From contig OX422215.1 in NCBI GenBank assembly GCA_949130495.1, positions 6,797,302 through 6,861,301 on the forward strand: DNA of 64,000 nucleotides, read 5' to 3'. The stretch comes from Sambucus nigra (lineage: Eukaryota; Streptophyta; Magnoliopsida; Dipsacales; Adoxaceae). Each line of letters starts with the position of its first letter. Within the stretch, counting starts at the first letter, position 1. Shown here piece by piece: positions 1 to 12,850 of the stretch. The notes beneath the pieces were generated by a model. The model was not told the DNA's origin. It made no database searches and was given only the letters and a program-made list of their open reading frames with translations. The position numbers and the translations under genes were made by a program.

Positions 1-2663
1 GTTGCTTGATAATGGCAATAACATGCAAGCAAAGTTGTAATGTATGAATTTGTATCCTTTGGTATAGCTATCATGGCTCATTAGCAAGGTAATCCTGACA
101 ATTTTGGGGGCCTTATTTGCTATACATATGTGCAACAAAGTAATAAAAAATATGCATCCAAATTAGATAAATTTGTTCTCATACTTTTTGATGCAAAAGT
201 TACAATTAAGTCGAAGTCTGTTTTTTTTTCAAATATTTGTCAGTCGATAACATATCTAATGTATTTAATCTTTTTTGTGACCTAGTAGAACCAATGTAAT
301 ATTTTATTATATTTAACTTTGAAAAACTTTTTCGAATGAGGCAACTGTAATGAGTGTAGTCAAAATTATTTTACAGGAAACCAAAGTATTTGAAAAACAA
401 AAATTCATTCTTTTAATACCTCAATGCAATTCTAAAAACAATTCATTTACATCAATATCACAATTGTGTCATGTGTTGAAAATTTTTGTAGTTTAATACA
501 AGAATACTTCGAACTATCACCATCTAAAGATTTTAACTAGTTCAAATCAAATACAAATTCAAAAGTATCATATTTTTGAAATTGTTCAAATCTTGTTCTA
601 AGAGAAATAAGAGCTTGATCTATTAAACGTAAGGAGTAATTATTCTAAAAGATTCTTCCGGTCATTGTCTAACCCCTCGTCATTTAAATTCTCTTCAAAA
701 TATTTTTTGTTATAAATATTAGTTTTTTTTGGCTTTAGTCCCATATCCTAAGATTTGCTAGGCCCCCATCCCATATGTTTTTAAAATTGTAGTAAGTCCC
801 GTAATCACCCAAAATCGTCCATAGCTACTTTGTAGCCGCCCTTCTTCCTTTCCACTGACAATGACACATGTCCCATGGTGGTTACAATAGGGACAACAAC
901 TAAAATAAATAAATACATGGGAGTGAGTACAAATAAATTTTAAAAAAATAGAACTAAATACTTAAGATTTACGTTTTTCATGACATATAGGCTCAATTTT
1001 TATTTCATTATCAAAATCTTTAGCAACAATCTTGACAAATTGAAGTATGCTTTAAATGGCAGGTTTTAAAATGGGCTTTAAATGGAAGGTTTACAATGGG
1101 TTTGAAACTTAGTACTGTTTTTGAGTTAAAAAGTTGGTGTAAGAGCCCTAGTATGAGAAAAGGGGGTGTGAAGCCCTTTTGGGTGAAAATGGGTGTTATG
1201 ACCCTATTTAGTGTAAAAATTAAATGTGAAACATCGTTAGATTGTCAAAAATAATATGAACATTTAGGTTGGTATTTTGAGCTATGAAAAAAGGTTTAAA
1301 TTTTATATACAAGTGAAAATAGAATTAAAAAGTATTCACTAAAGGGATGTAAAAAAAATTACTAGAAAATATAAAGAAAATAAAGATAACAGTAAAGTAG
1401 CAAATGCAGTAAATATGAAATTTGGGGTTTGGAAATTCATTTAAACCTTGTAGAGAATTTGGTGGCTTAACAACTAGGAAACGATGGATGAGAGGTGACG
1501 CATGGGTGGAGCAATAGTGACAAATTCAACTCCATTCATTCCAATTGCACCAAAAGGAATGAATGGGCCAGAATTAGGCAAGGATGAGGTGTTTTAATGA
1601 TGAAATGTAAATTTATGAGATATCTTAAGTGGAAAGGTTGCTCATGTGGAATTTGGCTTAAAATCCCGATTCGCTGCAGCGAAGGGGTTTCGTTGGACGC
1701 AGTTCCTTTCAGGGTTTATTGTCATGGTTCGCGCGACTAATAAAAGTGTTTCACTGCAGGGGCTCACTACAACGAACATACCCAAATTTGTGAAAAAGGG
1801 TTTGTTAGCTGGGGGTATTTTGGAGGTTTCATCACAAATGTATTTTCACCTATAAATAGAACATTTTAGGGCATTTAATACTAATTTTTGAGCAGCCATT
1901 AATTAACATTAATAGTTCTTCTAATTTTCCGTAATTTTAAGAAAATATTGATATCATATAATAATAAATTAAATTAGTTATAAAAAACTTATGAATATAT
2001 TTTAATTAATTTGAATGTCGATGAAATTTACTTAATTTTTATTTAACTAGTTTTTTTAAACTAGTTAACACACGACACGTTAAAATAGGTGGACATCATT
2101 ATTTATTTTTACTTTTTGGTATTAGCAATGCCACACAAAATAATTTGGATATATTACAAGTTATTTTTAATAAAAAAAATGAAAAAATTAAATAAATTAA
2201 TTGAATATTAGTTGTTTTGTCATTAGTAAGGGTTAATGTGCTAGTTTAATGACCTATGTTATACAATTAAGAGAAATTAAGCGACGAAGATGATGGGAGT
2301 CATATTGGTCTGACTTTACATGTATTTTAAAAGTTTATATTGATTAAAAATCATAAAAATTAAGTTGGGAAGAATATTAGTTGGTTAATGAGTTGTTAAC
2401 CCACTTAATGGGGTATTTATATCGAGATGTGAAGGGTTAATGAACCTTAACGTGTTTTAAACGAATTAATGTTATTTTAAGCCTATCTATTGATATATAA
2501 AAGTATGTTTGGGTTTGTGAGCTTTAGACACTTTTTAGTGAGAGTATTCTAGAGAAATGAGAGAGAAAATAAGCGAGAAAATCTTAGAAAATAATAGAAA
2601 GTTTGAGATAGATATTAGAGGGGAAATAAAATGACTTACTTTTAAAATAAGAGGAGGAAGATG
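1..2663. other. AT-rich intergenic sequence
   Basis: I see no gene, LTR end or clear repeat here. The short open frame at 1646-1855 has no recognisable motif and sits among many stops. The stretch from about 720 to 900 is less AT-rich than its surroundings but could not be assigned to any family. Confidence 0.6.
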
Positions 2664-2668
2664 GTGAT

Positions 2669-3153
2669 TATTGTATGTAAAAATTTCACTTCCACGTGAA
2701 CCAACGAAGAAGTCACACTTGTCATCCAACATGGCAAATCAACCTACCTGCTCGACATCAGATACACTTAGTCGGTTGGAATGCCGACCAACACTAGAAG
2801 GCAGACCAACTGGAATATCAAAAGTTACTAGGGCAAGAATGTCAACAAGCACTAGATTCCAAAAGTCTTATTTATTGTACGCAGATGTAGATGCTTGGCA
2901 TATGAAAGCATTCCATCTCTAGGGTTTTACATCCCTATAAATGTATTACAATCCCTCAGCTTAAGGGAAAACTTGAATCACATACGCACCGAGCTCTTGT
3001 AACCATCAAGTAATAACAACTCATAGTGGATGTAGGCTAATTTGTAGCTGAACCACTTTAAAAACTTCTTATCTTGTGTGTGCTATTTAAGTTCTTTTAC
3101 TTTATTAATTTGCGGTTATAACATTGAAATTAATCCAATTTTAGATAACAACA
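2669..3153 (+). repeat. 5' LTR of element A
   Basis: It aligns end to end with 26251-26287 joined to 45500-45947. The terminal TG has decayed to TA in this copy (the 3' copy starts TGTTGTATG) and the end is ...ACAACA. A TATA-like CTATAAATGT lies at 2935-2944 and probably marks the element's own promoter. Confidence 0.9.
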
Positions 3154-3156
3154 GAT

Positions 3157-3176
3157 TAGTGCTGTCTGTGGAAACG
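3157..3176 (+). other. Degenerate primer-binding site of A
   Basis: TAGTGCTGTCTGTGGAAACG begins three bases after the LTR. It is a decayed form of the TGGCGCCGTCTGTGGGAA type of site that element B keeps at 9847. Confidence 0.75.
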
Positions 3177-3213
3177 TTTGTCTGTTATAATTTTCTATCA
3201 AATTATTTCAAAC

Positions 3214-4850
3214 ATGAATGATCCAGAGAATATCAATGGAAATGATGGTAATCCTATCGTACCATTAGCTCCTCTTACTACCGCTGATTTAACGGGATTC
3301 CTGATGAATCTCGCTAGAGGGCAAGAAGCGATGCAAGAGACTATGAGGCAACTAACTCAATCTTTACAAGTTAGTTTTTTTGCTCCGTTTAGACAAACTG
3401 TGGCATAGTTTCTTAGAAGAGGAATCCCGCCACTCCATCTTAGGAGCGCTCACTATAGTCAATTGAGATCGTCTCATGATAGGTCCTACCGTCTAGGAGC
3501 CATATCATCTATCAGATCCTATGAACCTTATGACAGATGTTCTCTGACACCAGAGAGACCAAGTGTCTTGGAAAGGTCGAGTAGAGCATCAACTTTTGAT
3601 TGTTTGTCCCCAGAGAAAATAAAGGTCCTCCCAGAGAGCTCTCCCGATCATATGGGTGCCAGGGCGAGCAATGTGGAGAATCTATTAGGACCAGATCTAG
3701 CGTCCGACGAACTGTGCGTGCCAAGCAGACTTCCCAAGAAGAGAGCTCAGCGCAAACGCATGGTAATGTTGGCCAAGCAGCTTCAAACAGGTCCAATGTT
3801 GAGGATTTTGCATGGAGAGGATCAATCCAGCGATTGGAAGATCAGCTGGGAGAAATGGCCAAGGCAAAGAATTCGCTGCAATGAAATCTAACTAAAGTAT
3901 ATCATTTTATTCAAGCCATCATGTATTTTCCTACTCCAAACAAATTCAAGCCGCCAGTAATCACCCACAAGTATGATGGTAATACTGACACAATCTTACA
4001 TATTGGATTATATTAGGCTGCGATAGACATATATGTTGTTTCCGACGAGATGAGGTGCAGGGGTTTATCAAACACCATTACTAGCCCAACCAAGATATGT
4101 TATAATAACTTGCCCCAAGGAAAAATTGCAATTTTCATCCAGCTCACTGAGCTATTTATTTGCAATTTCTTCTTTAGGGCCAAGCCAGCTAAGCAAGTAG
4201 CGCATCTTCTGAAGTAAGAGAAACTACCATGGAGTATATTACTCATTTCAACCATGAGAAATCAGAGGTTTTTCGTTACACTGATTAGTGGGATGCTTCT
4301 CGATAAGTTGTACTATGCTTTGGCAAAGGATCCACCTAAATCCATGGCAGAGCTCATGGTCAAGGCTAGGAAAATAATGAATGGCGAGGAAGTAATGGCT
4401 GCTAAACAGGGGAAGACATCAAAGCCAACTGATAAAAAGGAGTCGAAGGAGATAAAAGAGAAAAAATAGGAAAAACCTAAAAAGTTTGCTAAATACACTC
4501 CCTTGACTGTGGGGGTCCATCATATTCTGGATGAGATCAGAAATAACAAAGATCTGAAATAGCCACGGAATATGCAAATGCCACCTCATAAAAGAGACAA
4601 GTCCAAATACTACGAGTTTCATAAGGATCATGGACACACCACTAATAGGTACATTGATTTGAAGAATGAAATTGAAATGCTCATTCGCAGAGGAAAGTTG
4701 ATCAAATTCATTAATCGGTATGAAAGCCGAGATATAGAGAGGAGGTGCCTTGCAAACCCAAAGATGATTGAAAGAGGGGCCATGATGATTTTGAGGATGG
4801 TCCAGATCTTTCAAAAAATCCCAAATAACCAGAACTTGAAGTAAACATAA
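3214..4850 (+). pseudogene. gag: gag of element A (broken)
   Basis: Gag is the structural protein that packages element RNA. The ATG at 3214 opens a frame (MNDPENINGNDG...) whose residues around LARGQEAMQETMRQLTQSL match the gag start of element C. Further gag pieces follow in two frames: a RGSIQRLEDQLGEMAKAKN-type stretch near 3820-3880, the basic KARKIMNGEE segment near 4350-4390, and a nucleocapsid-like knuckle near 4607-4653. In that knuckle both expected cysteines now read tyrosine (YEFHKDHGHTTNRY). At least two frameshifts and several stops are present, so it cannot make an intact protein. Confidence 0.8.
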
Positions 4851-4989
4851 TTACTTTTGGTTCCTTTGATTGTCAGGTTATTACTGGAGGTTGCGCTGGA
4901 GGAGGAGATGAAGCTGTAAAAAGGAAAGCTTATCTACATAAAGCTCAAGCTAGTGCCCTTATCAGATGCTTCAACCTGAATGAAGAAGA

Positions 4990-5620
4990 TGACAATAGAC
5001 TCAGGAAGGTGAAGAAAGATAAGCTTGTCATCGACTTCTCAAAAAATGACTTATTAGGAGTGTTGTATCCTCATGATGACCCTTTGGTCATAACGATTAG
5101 GGTTGATGAAGCCAGGATTTCCAGGGTCTTGATCGACAATAAAAGATCGACAAATGTTCTGTTCTTCGATTGTTTCAAAAGTCTGGGGTTGAAAGTTAGT
5201 CAGCTGGAATCGTACCACATGCCTTTAATTGGCTTTTTGGGGGAAAAAGTATACTCCCTAGGAATTGTGAAGTTGGAAGTGTTACTCGATGTGTGGTCGA
5301 TCATCCGCACAGAGAAGATTCATTTCTTTGCTCTTGATAATAATGTTAAATATGCTTCTAACATGATTCTCGGTAGGGTTGGATTGAAGAAGTTTGAAGC
5401 AGTGCCATCTACCGTCCATCAGTGTTTGAAGTTCCCCACACTTTGGAGTCAGTGTAGTCAAGGGCGACCAAAAAATGGACAGGGAATGTTATTATACTTC
5501 TGCCAAGCAAGGAGACATGGTCGATTTGGAGAAGAAGACTGTCACTTACCAAGTGGATACCTTGGATCCTAGAGAGGAGACAAAGCTGGTCAAAGGGGAA
5601 GTAGTGGAAACCACAACGAG
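4990..5620 (+). pseudogene. pol: Aspartic protease region of element A pol (broken)
   Basis: This would cut the Gag-Pol polyprotein. The active-site region at about 5126-5165 reads LIDNKRSTNVLFF; elements B and C have VDGGSS and VDNGS at this place, so the Gly of the D-x-G-S core has changed to Lys. Flanking residues (SQLESYHMPLIGFLGEKVYSLG and ILGRVGLKKFEAVPSTVHQCLKFPT) are the usual Tat-type protease-to-RT linker. A frameshift near 5470-5500 separates it from the next segment (MDRECYYTSAKQ). Confidence 0.75.
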
Positions 5621-5639
5621 TGTGATCCTAGATCATGAA

Positions 5640-7020
5640 AGTCTAAAAAGGACCACTCAGATTGGCTCAACATTAACACCATTCCTCAAGGAGCGAAGAA
5701 GTGTTTTTTTGCATGGAGTCATGAAGATATGCCTGGCATTGATCCTAAATTCATTTATCATGAGCTTAATATCAACAAGGATGCTAAGCCGATCAAGCAG
5801 AGGCGTAGAGTATTCAACCCCGAGAAGAACATGACCATTCAAGAAGAAGTGGAGAAACTACAGAAGGCTCAATTCATTGAAGATGTTAAGTGTCCCATTG
5901 GCTGGCAAATGTAGTAATGGTGAAAAAGAAGAACAATAAATAACGAATATGCATGGATTTCACCGATCTTAATAAGTCATGTCCTAAGAATCATTTTCCG
6001 TTGCCAAGGATCGATCAACTGGTGGATGCTATTGCCGGTCATGAATTACTCAGCTTCATGGATGAATACTCTGGCTACAACCAGATTAAGATGAAGCCGG
6101 AGGGAAAAGTACCTCTCTCATCACCAGTCGAGGAACCAATTGTTGTAACCTCATGCCTTTTGGATTAAAGAATACACAAGCTACTTATCAGGGATTGGTC
6201 AATAAATTCTTTGAAGGGCAGATTGGTATAAATATGTAAGTTTATGTTGATGATATGCTCATGAAGAGCAAGCATGCTGCCGACCATATGACTGACCTCT
6301 CTCAGACAGTTGATCAATTAGAGAAGCACTAGATGAAGCTCAATCCGACCAAGTGCGTGTTTGGAGTTCGATAAGGAATGTTCTTGGGTGTTGTTGTAAA
6401 TCGGAGGGGCTATAGAGGCTAATCCTGTAAAAATCAAAGCTTTAATGGAAATACAGTCTCCAACTTGCAAAAAGAAAGTCCAAAGTCTAACTGGGAGAGT
6501 ATCCGCCCTTAACTGGTTCATGTCCCGAGCAACAGATAAATGCCTACCGTTATTCTAGGTGTTGAGAAAGACTTTTGAGTGGAACAAAGAATGTGAAAAC
6601 GTGTTCCAAGAATTGAAGAAATATTTGGGTTCAACACTACTACTGTCCTGACCAACAATGGGTGGGATATTGTATTTATGTTTAGCAGTTTCTAAATCGA
6701 CTGTTTGCTCGGTACTTATTCGGTTAGAAGATGGAGTGAAGAAACCGGTATACTATACCCGTAAGGCCTTTAGAGGAGCAAAGGTCAGATACCCCAAAAT
6801 TGGCCTTAGCTTTAATTGAAGCATCTAGGCGAATGAGACCATATTTCCAAGCTCAGACGATGTGGAATACATGGATTTACCTATTCTAGAAGCACTTCAT
6901 AAGCCAGTGAAATCAGGAAGACTTATGTGCTGGGAAGTGGAGTTAGGCGAATATGATATAATTTATGAACCCAAATCATCGTTAAAGGGCTAGGCAGTGA
7001 CTGATTTTATTATAGAATTT
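5640..7020 (+). pseudogene. pol: Reverse transcriptase and first RNase H of element A (broken)
   Basis: RT motifs are legible in several frames: FTDLNKSCPKNHFPLPRID at 5953 onward, FMDEYSGYNQIKMKPEGK near 6055-6105, and the catalytic YVDD at 6243-6254. The connection and RNase H domain follows: RVSALNWFMSRATDKCLP near 6490-6545, then ALIEASRRMRPYFQAQT and LHKPVKSGRLMCWEVELGEYDIIYEP to about 6970. Stops interrupt it repeatedly, for example just before YVDD and near 6650. RT copies the RNA into DNA and RNase H removes the RNA strand; this copy is inactive. Confidence 0.8.
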
Positions 7021-7239
7021 ACGTATCCAGAGTAGACTTCTCCAAAAGAGAGCTCAAATACTTTACCAAATGAACAGACTTCTATGGAGGAGAGTTTAAA
7101 CATTTTCCACCAAAGCATACTTCTTCGCAGAGAGCTCAAAGTAAACCAAGGTTATTGTCGATCAACCCGAGTCGTTCAATGTTTAAGAGCTTGCTCAAAA
7201 ATACTTGGAGGAAAGTAGGAAGATTTTTAAGTAAGGAGT

Positions 7240-7680
7240 GATGTCTATCGAATGCTTTGATGAAGAGATTCCCCTGTGAAAATTGTACTTGGACGGGTCT
7301 TCATGCACAACAGGTAGTTGAGCTGGTATCATTCTTAACAGTCCTGATAATCTTGATATAGAATATTCTCTAAGATTTCAATTTCAGGCCTCAAACAACG
7401 AGGTAGAGTACGAGGCATTAATCACAGGTTTGGAGTTAGCTTTTTCACTGGGTGCCGAGCAAGTAAGGGCCCACAGTGATTCATAATTAATTGTTAATTA
7501 AGTTCTTCCAATTTACGGAGTTAGATGGGATTTAATGGTCAGATATTTGACCAAAACAACAGAGGTAATATCCAAATTTCCTACTGTCCAAATAGTCAGA
7601 ATCCCAAAAATAAATAATGCCCGAGCAGATGCACTTACTCGGCCTCAACGACTAGAATAGATCTTAGTAAAGACATATCA
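7240..7680 (+). pseudogene. pol: Second (archaeal-type) RNase H of element A (broken)
   Basis: Downstream of the usual RNase H is another RNase H fold. Its motifs are LYLDGSSCTTG near 7288, ASNNEVEYEALITGLELA near 7390-7445, AHSDS near 7470, and NARADAL near 7615-7635. These supply the Asp, Glu, Asp and Asp positions of RVT_3/archaeal-type RNase H. A second RNase H is a hallmark of the plant Tat lineage. Stops at several places show it is dead. Confidence 0.75.
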
Positions 7681-8925
7681 GTGGAAATCCTAGCATCCAG
7701 CGCCATCGAGGAAGATCTTATGGTTAGTTTTATTACTAAAGACTTGGGGCCATCGTGGATGGATCCGATCAAGGATTACATTGATAAGGGCATTATACCT
7801 ACTGATCCAAAGGATGCGAGGAAGTTGAGATACAAGGCTGCTGAATATGTCCTGGAAAGAGGGATCTTATATAAAAGGGGGTACATTGTCTCTTTACTAC
7901 GACGTGTTCATCCTTTTAAGGTTGAAGAGTTAATAAAGGAGGTACACGAAGGATCTTGTGGAGCTCACTTAGCTATTCGGTCATTAGTCCGACGAATTAC
8001 TATGCAAGGATATTACTGCCCGACCATGAAAGCAGATTGTATAGATTTTTCTAGAAAATGCGACATGTACCGTTAGTTTGCAGCAATTCATAAAAAATCG
8101 GGGCCTGCTCTAATACCAATTACTTCACCTTGGCCTTTCTCAATTTAGGGAATTGAATTGGTTGGTCCACTGCCGACCACCAAAGGAAGGTTCAAGTACT
8201 TGGTAGTAGCAGTAGATAATCTCACCAAGGGGTTGAAGCAGAGACAATGATAGACATGCCGTACAAGAAGGCTTTACAATTCATATGGAAGCATATTATC
8301 TATAGGTATGGGATGCCATATGCTTTCATTATCGATCATGACACTCAATTTGATAACAATGATTTTGAGGCGTATTGTGTCCAATCAAAGACCGAGAAAC
8401 TTTATTCTGCCTCGAGACATCCTCAATGTAATGGTGAGATGAAAATAACAAACAAGATTTTACTGGATGGGTTGAAGAAGAGACTTGAAGCTGCAAAGGG
8501 CAATTGGATTAATGAGCTGCATTCTGTTCTTTAGGCATACCAAACACCTCCGAGAACATCTACTGGAGAAGCCCCTTACATGCTTGCATTTGGTACTGAG
8601 GCTATGGTTCCATCCAAGACTGGTCTACCTAGTCATAGGGTGTTGAACTTTGATTATTCAAAAATTGATTTGATGAGAAGACTGGACCTGGATTTGGTAG
8701 AGAAAGTCAGAGAAGATGCTTCCATTAGACTTGATGCCTATCAACCGAGAACTGTCCATTTTTACAATAAAAGGGTCAAGCTAACCAACTTGAAAGAAGG
8801 AGACTATATCCTTAAGAAGGTGATCCAGAAAGGAAATAAGTTAGAAGAGAATTGGTATAGTCCTTACCATATCTCGATAGTTGTTCGACCATGAACTTTT
8901 CGCTTGGAAAGTCTGGATAGAGAAG
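7681..8925 (+). pseudogene. pol: Integrase of element A, interrupted by element B
   Basis: The zinc-binding HEGSCGAH is at about 7948-7971, with the partner CxxC decayed to CDMY near 8060. The catalytic core is legible from GIELVGPLPTTKGRFKYL (about 8151) through IIDHDTQFD (about 8330) to NGEMKITNK (about 8432). The first catalytic Asp reads Glu and the final catalytic Glu reads Lys, compared with element C. The C-terminal part (LKEGDYILKKVIQKGNKLEENWYSPYHI) runs to 8925, where element B begins. The last codons resume at 21572. Confidence 0.8.
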
Positions 8926-9843
8926 TGATATGCCCCAAGTGTGACCTAGGCTTAGAGACACCAACCTCGTCCGAGATTATGGCCGACACTGGAAAAGCCT
9001 TGGGCACGCGACATCAGCCCTCGGCCATAGCAAGGTCGGCCCAGGACGACACTACCACCAACCTCTCCAAGGGACACTGCACGTATCATAAGGGTCAGCA
9101 GCACTCTAATACACATGGGAATGGCAACCTCGGCCAGATGTAGGCCGAGCTCGCAAGAAGCCTTACTTTTACCAAGGTCAACATCATCAAGATATCAGTT
9201 AATGCTACAAGCACATGCCATCTCAACCTCAGCCCAGGCCGACCCCTATCTATTGTCTCGGCTGAACTTAAGCCGAGACCTTCATAGCTCATCTCGGATT
9301 GAACAAGAAACTATACTTATCAACCTCTGCTTCTCCCAGGCCGAGGTCATGACCAAGCACGATAGCCGAGCACCTATTGACATGGATAAGGACACGTGGA
9401 CACAAATCAGTTATAACAATATTTCGTCATCATTCTCTACATGTGACAGTGACAGATGTCTTCTCCATATTGGCTAGATCAACACACACATGCTCATTGC
9501 ATGCATGGGGGGCACATTACACCCCCCAGGGACTATATATAGAGGTCATCCTCTACCTTGTAAAGGACCCCGAAATTAGCAGCCCTAGTTGAAACTTTGT
9601 CTAAACACACAGTAGAGAGAGAAAGCTTGAGAGATTATAACTATGGTCATTAGAGCCCTCATACAGTGATATTAATCACACACTTGCACAGTGGACGTAG
9701 GCCTGATTGGCTGAACCACTTATATTCTGGTGATCTTCCTCTTCTCCTCACCTCCTTCTACTATATGCCTTTATGCTGCCATTGTTAACATTGAATTGAG
9801 CTTACAAACACCTTGAAGGGTGGTGCTATTTCCAGCAGCATCA
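8926..9843 (+). repeat. 5' LTR of element B
   Basis: It pairs with 20626-21571. The first ~440 bp differ at roughly 33 positions between the two copies, but the last ~480 bp at only about 10 apart from one 28-bp indel. Recurrent CCGAG/CTCGG motifs occur in its first half. Confidence 0.92.
9533..9543 (+). promoter_or_regulatory. TATA box in the 5' LTR of B
   Basis: CTATATATAGA lies about 300 bp before the LTR end, at the position expected for the element's own promoter. The same motif is kept in the 3' LTR near 21261. Confidence 0.6.
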
Positions 9844-9846
9844 TTT

Positions 9847-9866
9847 TGGCGCCGTCTGTGGGAATG
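9847..9866 (+). other. Primer-binding site of B
   Basis: TGGCGCCGTCTGTGGGAATG starts three bases after the 5' LTR. This site type is common in plant Tat/Athila gypsy elements; the exact tRNA was not checked. Confidence 0.85.
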
Positions 9867-10020
9867 AGAAGATATCTCTTCCTCTTCTTTAGCTTAACCT
9901 CACCGGAGACTCTGGTGGTGAACCAGGAACCACCCCTCGCGTGGAGCTGTTTCACCATTGAAAGAGGTCCTTTAAGGTATTAAGCCCACCTGATACTTAA
10001 GCTCTTCACTAAGCAACACA

Positions 10021-11504
10021 TGGCACCAGAGTTGCCACCGCCTCTTCCGCCACCTGGTGGTGGGGGGCCTAGTTCTAGTCAGGCGCCGCCCCAGTCCAAA
10101 ATGGCGGAGGTAGCTGCAGCCTTGAGGTCTTTGGCTGCAACACAACAGGCTATGTAGGAACAATTTGCACAGCTCAGCCAAACTATGATGAGGCCACCTG
10201 GAGTCTCACCGAATATGATCACTCCGGCGGCTGTCCAGCCTCATCCAGACGCCAGGGGACCACCCCAGGCACCAATGAAGGACCAGCCTGCACCCCAGCA
10301 GAGAAGGGACGTTGCTGACCCTAGGCGCTTACGCCTGGGGAGGTAAGGAAACCCTTGCCCGGAGGACAGGTATGACGATCTGGAGGCGGAAGAGGTCCCG
10401 GAAGACTGCTGGGCGCCGTATGAGGTGTCCAATAATACTGTACGACCTCTTCAGCAAAGTCGAGGTTATGTCGGCCGAAGAGGTGAAGAGGCCCAATAAA
10501 GAGGGTCACCTTTTGATCGATTGAGCAGAGGGTCAGCCTTTGAGAGGTTAGGCCCAGTGAATGACCTAAGACAGAGATTGTCGAGATCGAGGAGCGCAGC
10601 AGGATCTCAGAGAGGAAACAGACAGGGTCGGCCAGACCAAGGCCGACACTGTGAAAGAAGGGGCAGGGACCAGGAAGAGGTCAACAGTCGATGTTGTGCT
10701 GTGGCAGGGGAACCCTCAGTCCACCCCTTGGAGGTGGCTGGGGACAACCTCAGCCAAGCCGATGGTAGGAGACCATGGAATGACTCTATCCAACGTCTTG
10801 AGGAGAAGATAAGAGACCTCATCAAGAGCAAGGACCCATTACAAAGGGGTTAGTCCGAGGGCTCTCCATTTGTGGCTAAGATAGTGAGCTTCCTGACCCC
10901 TGCTAAGTTCAAACCACCGGTGATGTCTCCCAAATATGACGATAGCACAAACCCTGTACACCGTATTGAGATGTATCAGTCAGCGGCGGACATCTACTCG
11001 ATACCTGATGAGATGAAGTGTAGAGCCTTCTCTGGGACCTTGACAGGAGCAGCACACAGCTGGTTTACTTCTCTTCCGAAGAACTCAATCTAGAACTTCA
11101 AGGGCTTAGCCGAACGATTCATCCACAACTTCTGTTTTAGGGTGAGACCTCAAAAGAAGACCACTCACCTACTGTATGTCAAGTAAGGTAAGGATGAGAG
11201 CCTAAGATACTACATCGCCAGGTTCAACAAAGAGAAACTTGAGGTTGAAGACTATGAAGAGAATATAGCCATGACCGCCCTCATAGGAGGTCTTCGAAAA
11301 GGAAAGTTGTTGTGGAAACTTACTGAAGACCCTCCCAGGTCTATGGCGGAGCTACTGGCGACTGTGAGTAAAGTCATGAATGCTGAAGAGGCAATGGCAG
11401 CCAAGTTTGAGGATGAGAATCACGGTAGTAGCATAAAGTCCCAAAAGAAGAAAGAGAAAAGAAGAGGACGGGTGATGACAAGTTCGCTCACTATACTCCT
11501 CTAA
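10021..11504 (+). pseudogene. gag: gag of element B (broken)
   Basis: The start chosen is the ATG at 10021, about 155 bp after the primer site. It opens a Pro/Gly-rich N-terminus (MAPELPPPLPPPGGGG) with a stop near 10155. The retrotransposon gag domain follows in another frame at about 10860-11430. Its features are FKPPVMSPKYDDSTNPVHRI, CRAFSGTLTGAAHSWFTSLP, ESLRYYIARFNKEK and the PPRSMAELLATVSKVMNAEEA segment. Stops near 11091 and 11184 and a frameshift near 11490 break it. The middle (10440-10850) is Arg- and Glu-rich linker. Confidence 0.8.
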
Positions 11505-12850
11505 CTGTGAGCTGTGAGAACAGCCTCCACGAGATCAAGAATAACAGGACTCTAAGATGGTCAGAGAAGTTGAAGGCCCCCCCGCATAAGAGGAACAAAA
11601 ACTTGTGGTGTGAGTTCCACCAGGACCATGGCCACGTTACAGACAGATGCTTCGCCTTGAAGGATGAGATTGAAAAGATGTTAAAGTCTGGAAAATTGAG
11701 GAAGTACGTTGATGGTAAGGCATCTGAAGGGGGAAGAGATGGCCCTAAGAAGAGGAAAAGCGGCAGATGCCGTGACAATGCCCCAGTCAAAAGAGACAAC
11801 GATTCAGAAGGCGACGATGAAGACGATCCGGACCTCCCACCGAAAGATGACAACACCCTAGTGAAGAGGATTGGCATGATCTCTTTCGGTGTTGACACCA
11901 TATGCGGAGGACTTGTGGGAGGTGGCTCTGAAGTGGCAGACAGGAAAGCCCACGTGGCAGAGGCCAAGTCGGTAGCCAAGCTGGAAGTGGTAAATCTAAT
12001 GTCTTCCGATACAGTGCAGAAGAGAAAGAAGGTGGACATGGATGCCCTTATAGTTGGATTCTATAGACTCGACTTCAAAGGTATCTTAGCCCCCCATGAT
12101 GACCCTTTGGTAATAACAACAAGGGTGCACGGGTGCGAGGTACAGAGGATCCTCGTAGACGGGGGAAGCTCAGTGGACGTGATGTTTTGGTCCTTCTTCA
12201 AGAGCCTAGGTCTTAGCACAGCAAGGCTGGTACCCTATCATCACCCCTTGATGGGCTTCAGTGGTGAAAAGGTCCACACATTGGGCATGTATGAGATGGA
12301 CGTACGGATGGGTGATGAGTGGCCTAAGAGGTTGACCAAGAAGATAAATTTTTTCGTGATGGACGAGAACGTCTTCTCGGCCTATAACCTCATCATAGGA
12401 AGAGTGGCCCTTACGGAGTTCAAAGCTGTGCTATCGACAGTCCACGAGATGCTAAAATTTCTGACCCCCTATGGGGTAGGGAATGTGCAAGGTGACCAGA
12501 CCATAGCGCAAGAATGTTACTTCAACTCGGCCGAAGAGAGAGAGGCCCATAAGAGGGAAACCACCACTTACAGCATTGGTACACTTGACCCAAGAGATAA
12601 GACAAAGTTTAAGAAGGGAGAGGCCACGAAAGAGGTAGAATCCATCGTCCTCAATGAGGACGAGCCGAAAAAAACCATCCAGGTCGGAAAAGCCCTAAAA
12701 ACAGAAATCAAGGAAGAGCTGATAAACTTCCTCAGGAGGAGGCAGAGTGTCTTCGCATGGAGTCACGCTGACATTCCCGGCATCGACCCTGAGGTTATGA
12801 GTCACAAGCTCAACGTGACCAAAGATGCCAGGCCTATCAAACAAAGATGA
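11505..12850 (+). pseudogene. pol: Gag nucleocapsid and aspartic protease of element B
   Basis: This is the longest open stretch of B, 447 codons from 11507. Near its start is a Tat-type knuckle, CEFHQDHGHVTDRC, at about 11609-11650. An acidic and basic linker follows (DSEGDDEDDPD near 11800-11830). The protease active site VDGGSSVDVMFW is at about 12155-12190, with LMGFSGEKVHTLG downstream. The stretch ends at a TGA (12848-12850) inside the RT-leading KQR-RVYSKEK motif, after which the same frame continues. The ORF is otherwise clean, including the protease core. Confidence 0.85.

Noticed and set aside
1646..1855. A 69-codon open frame in the AT-rich left flank
   Set aside because: No recognisable motif, no splice context, and the surroundings are full of stops. 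It is consistent with chance.
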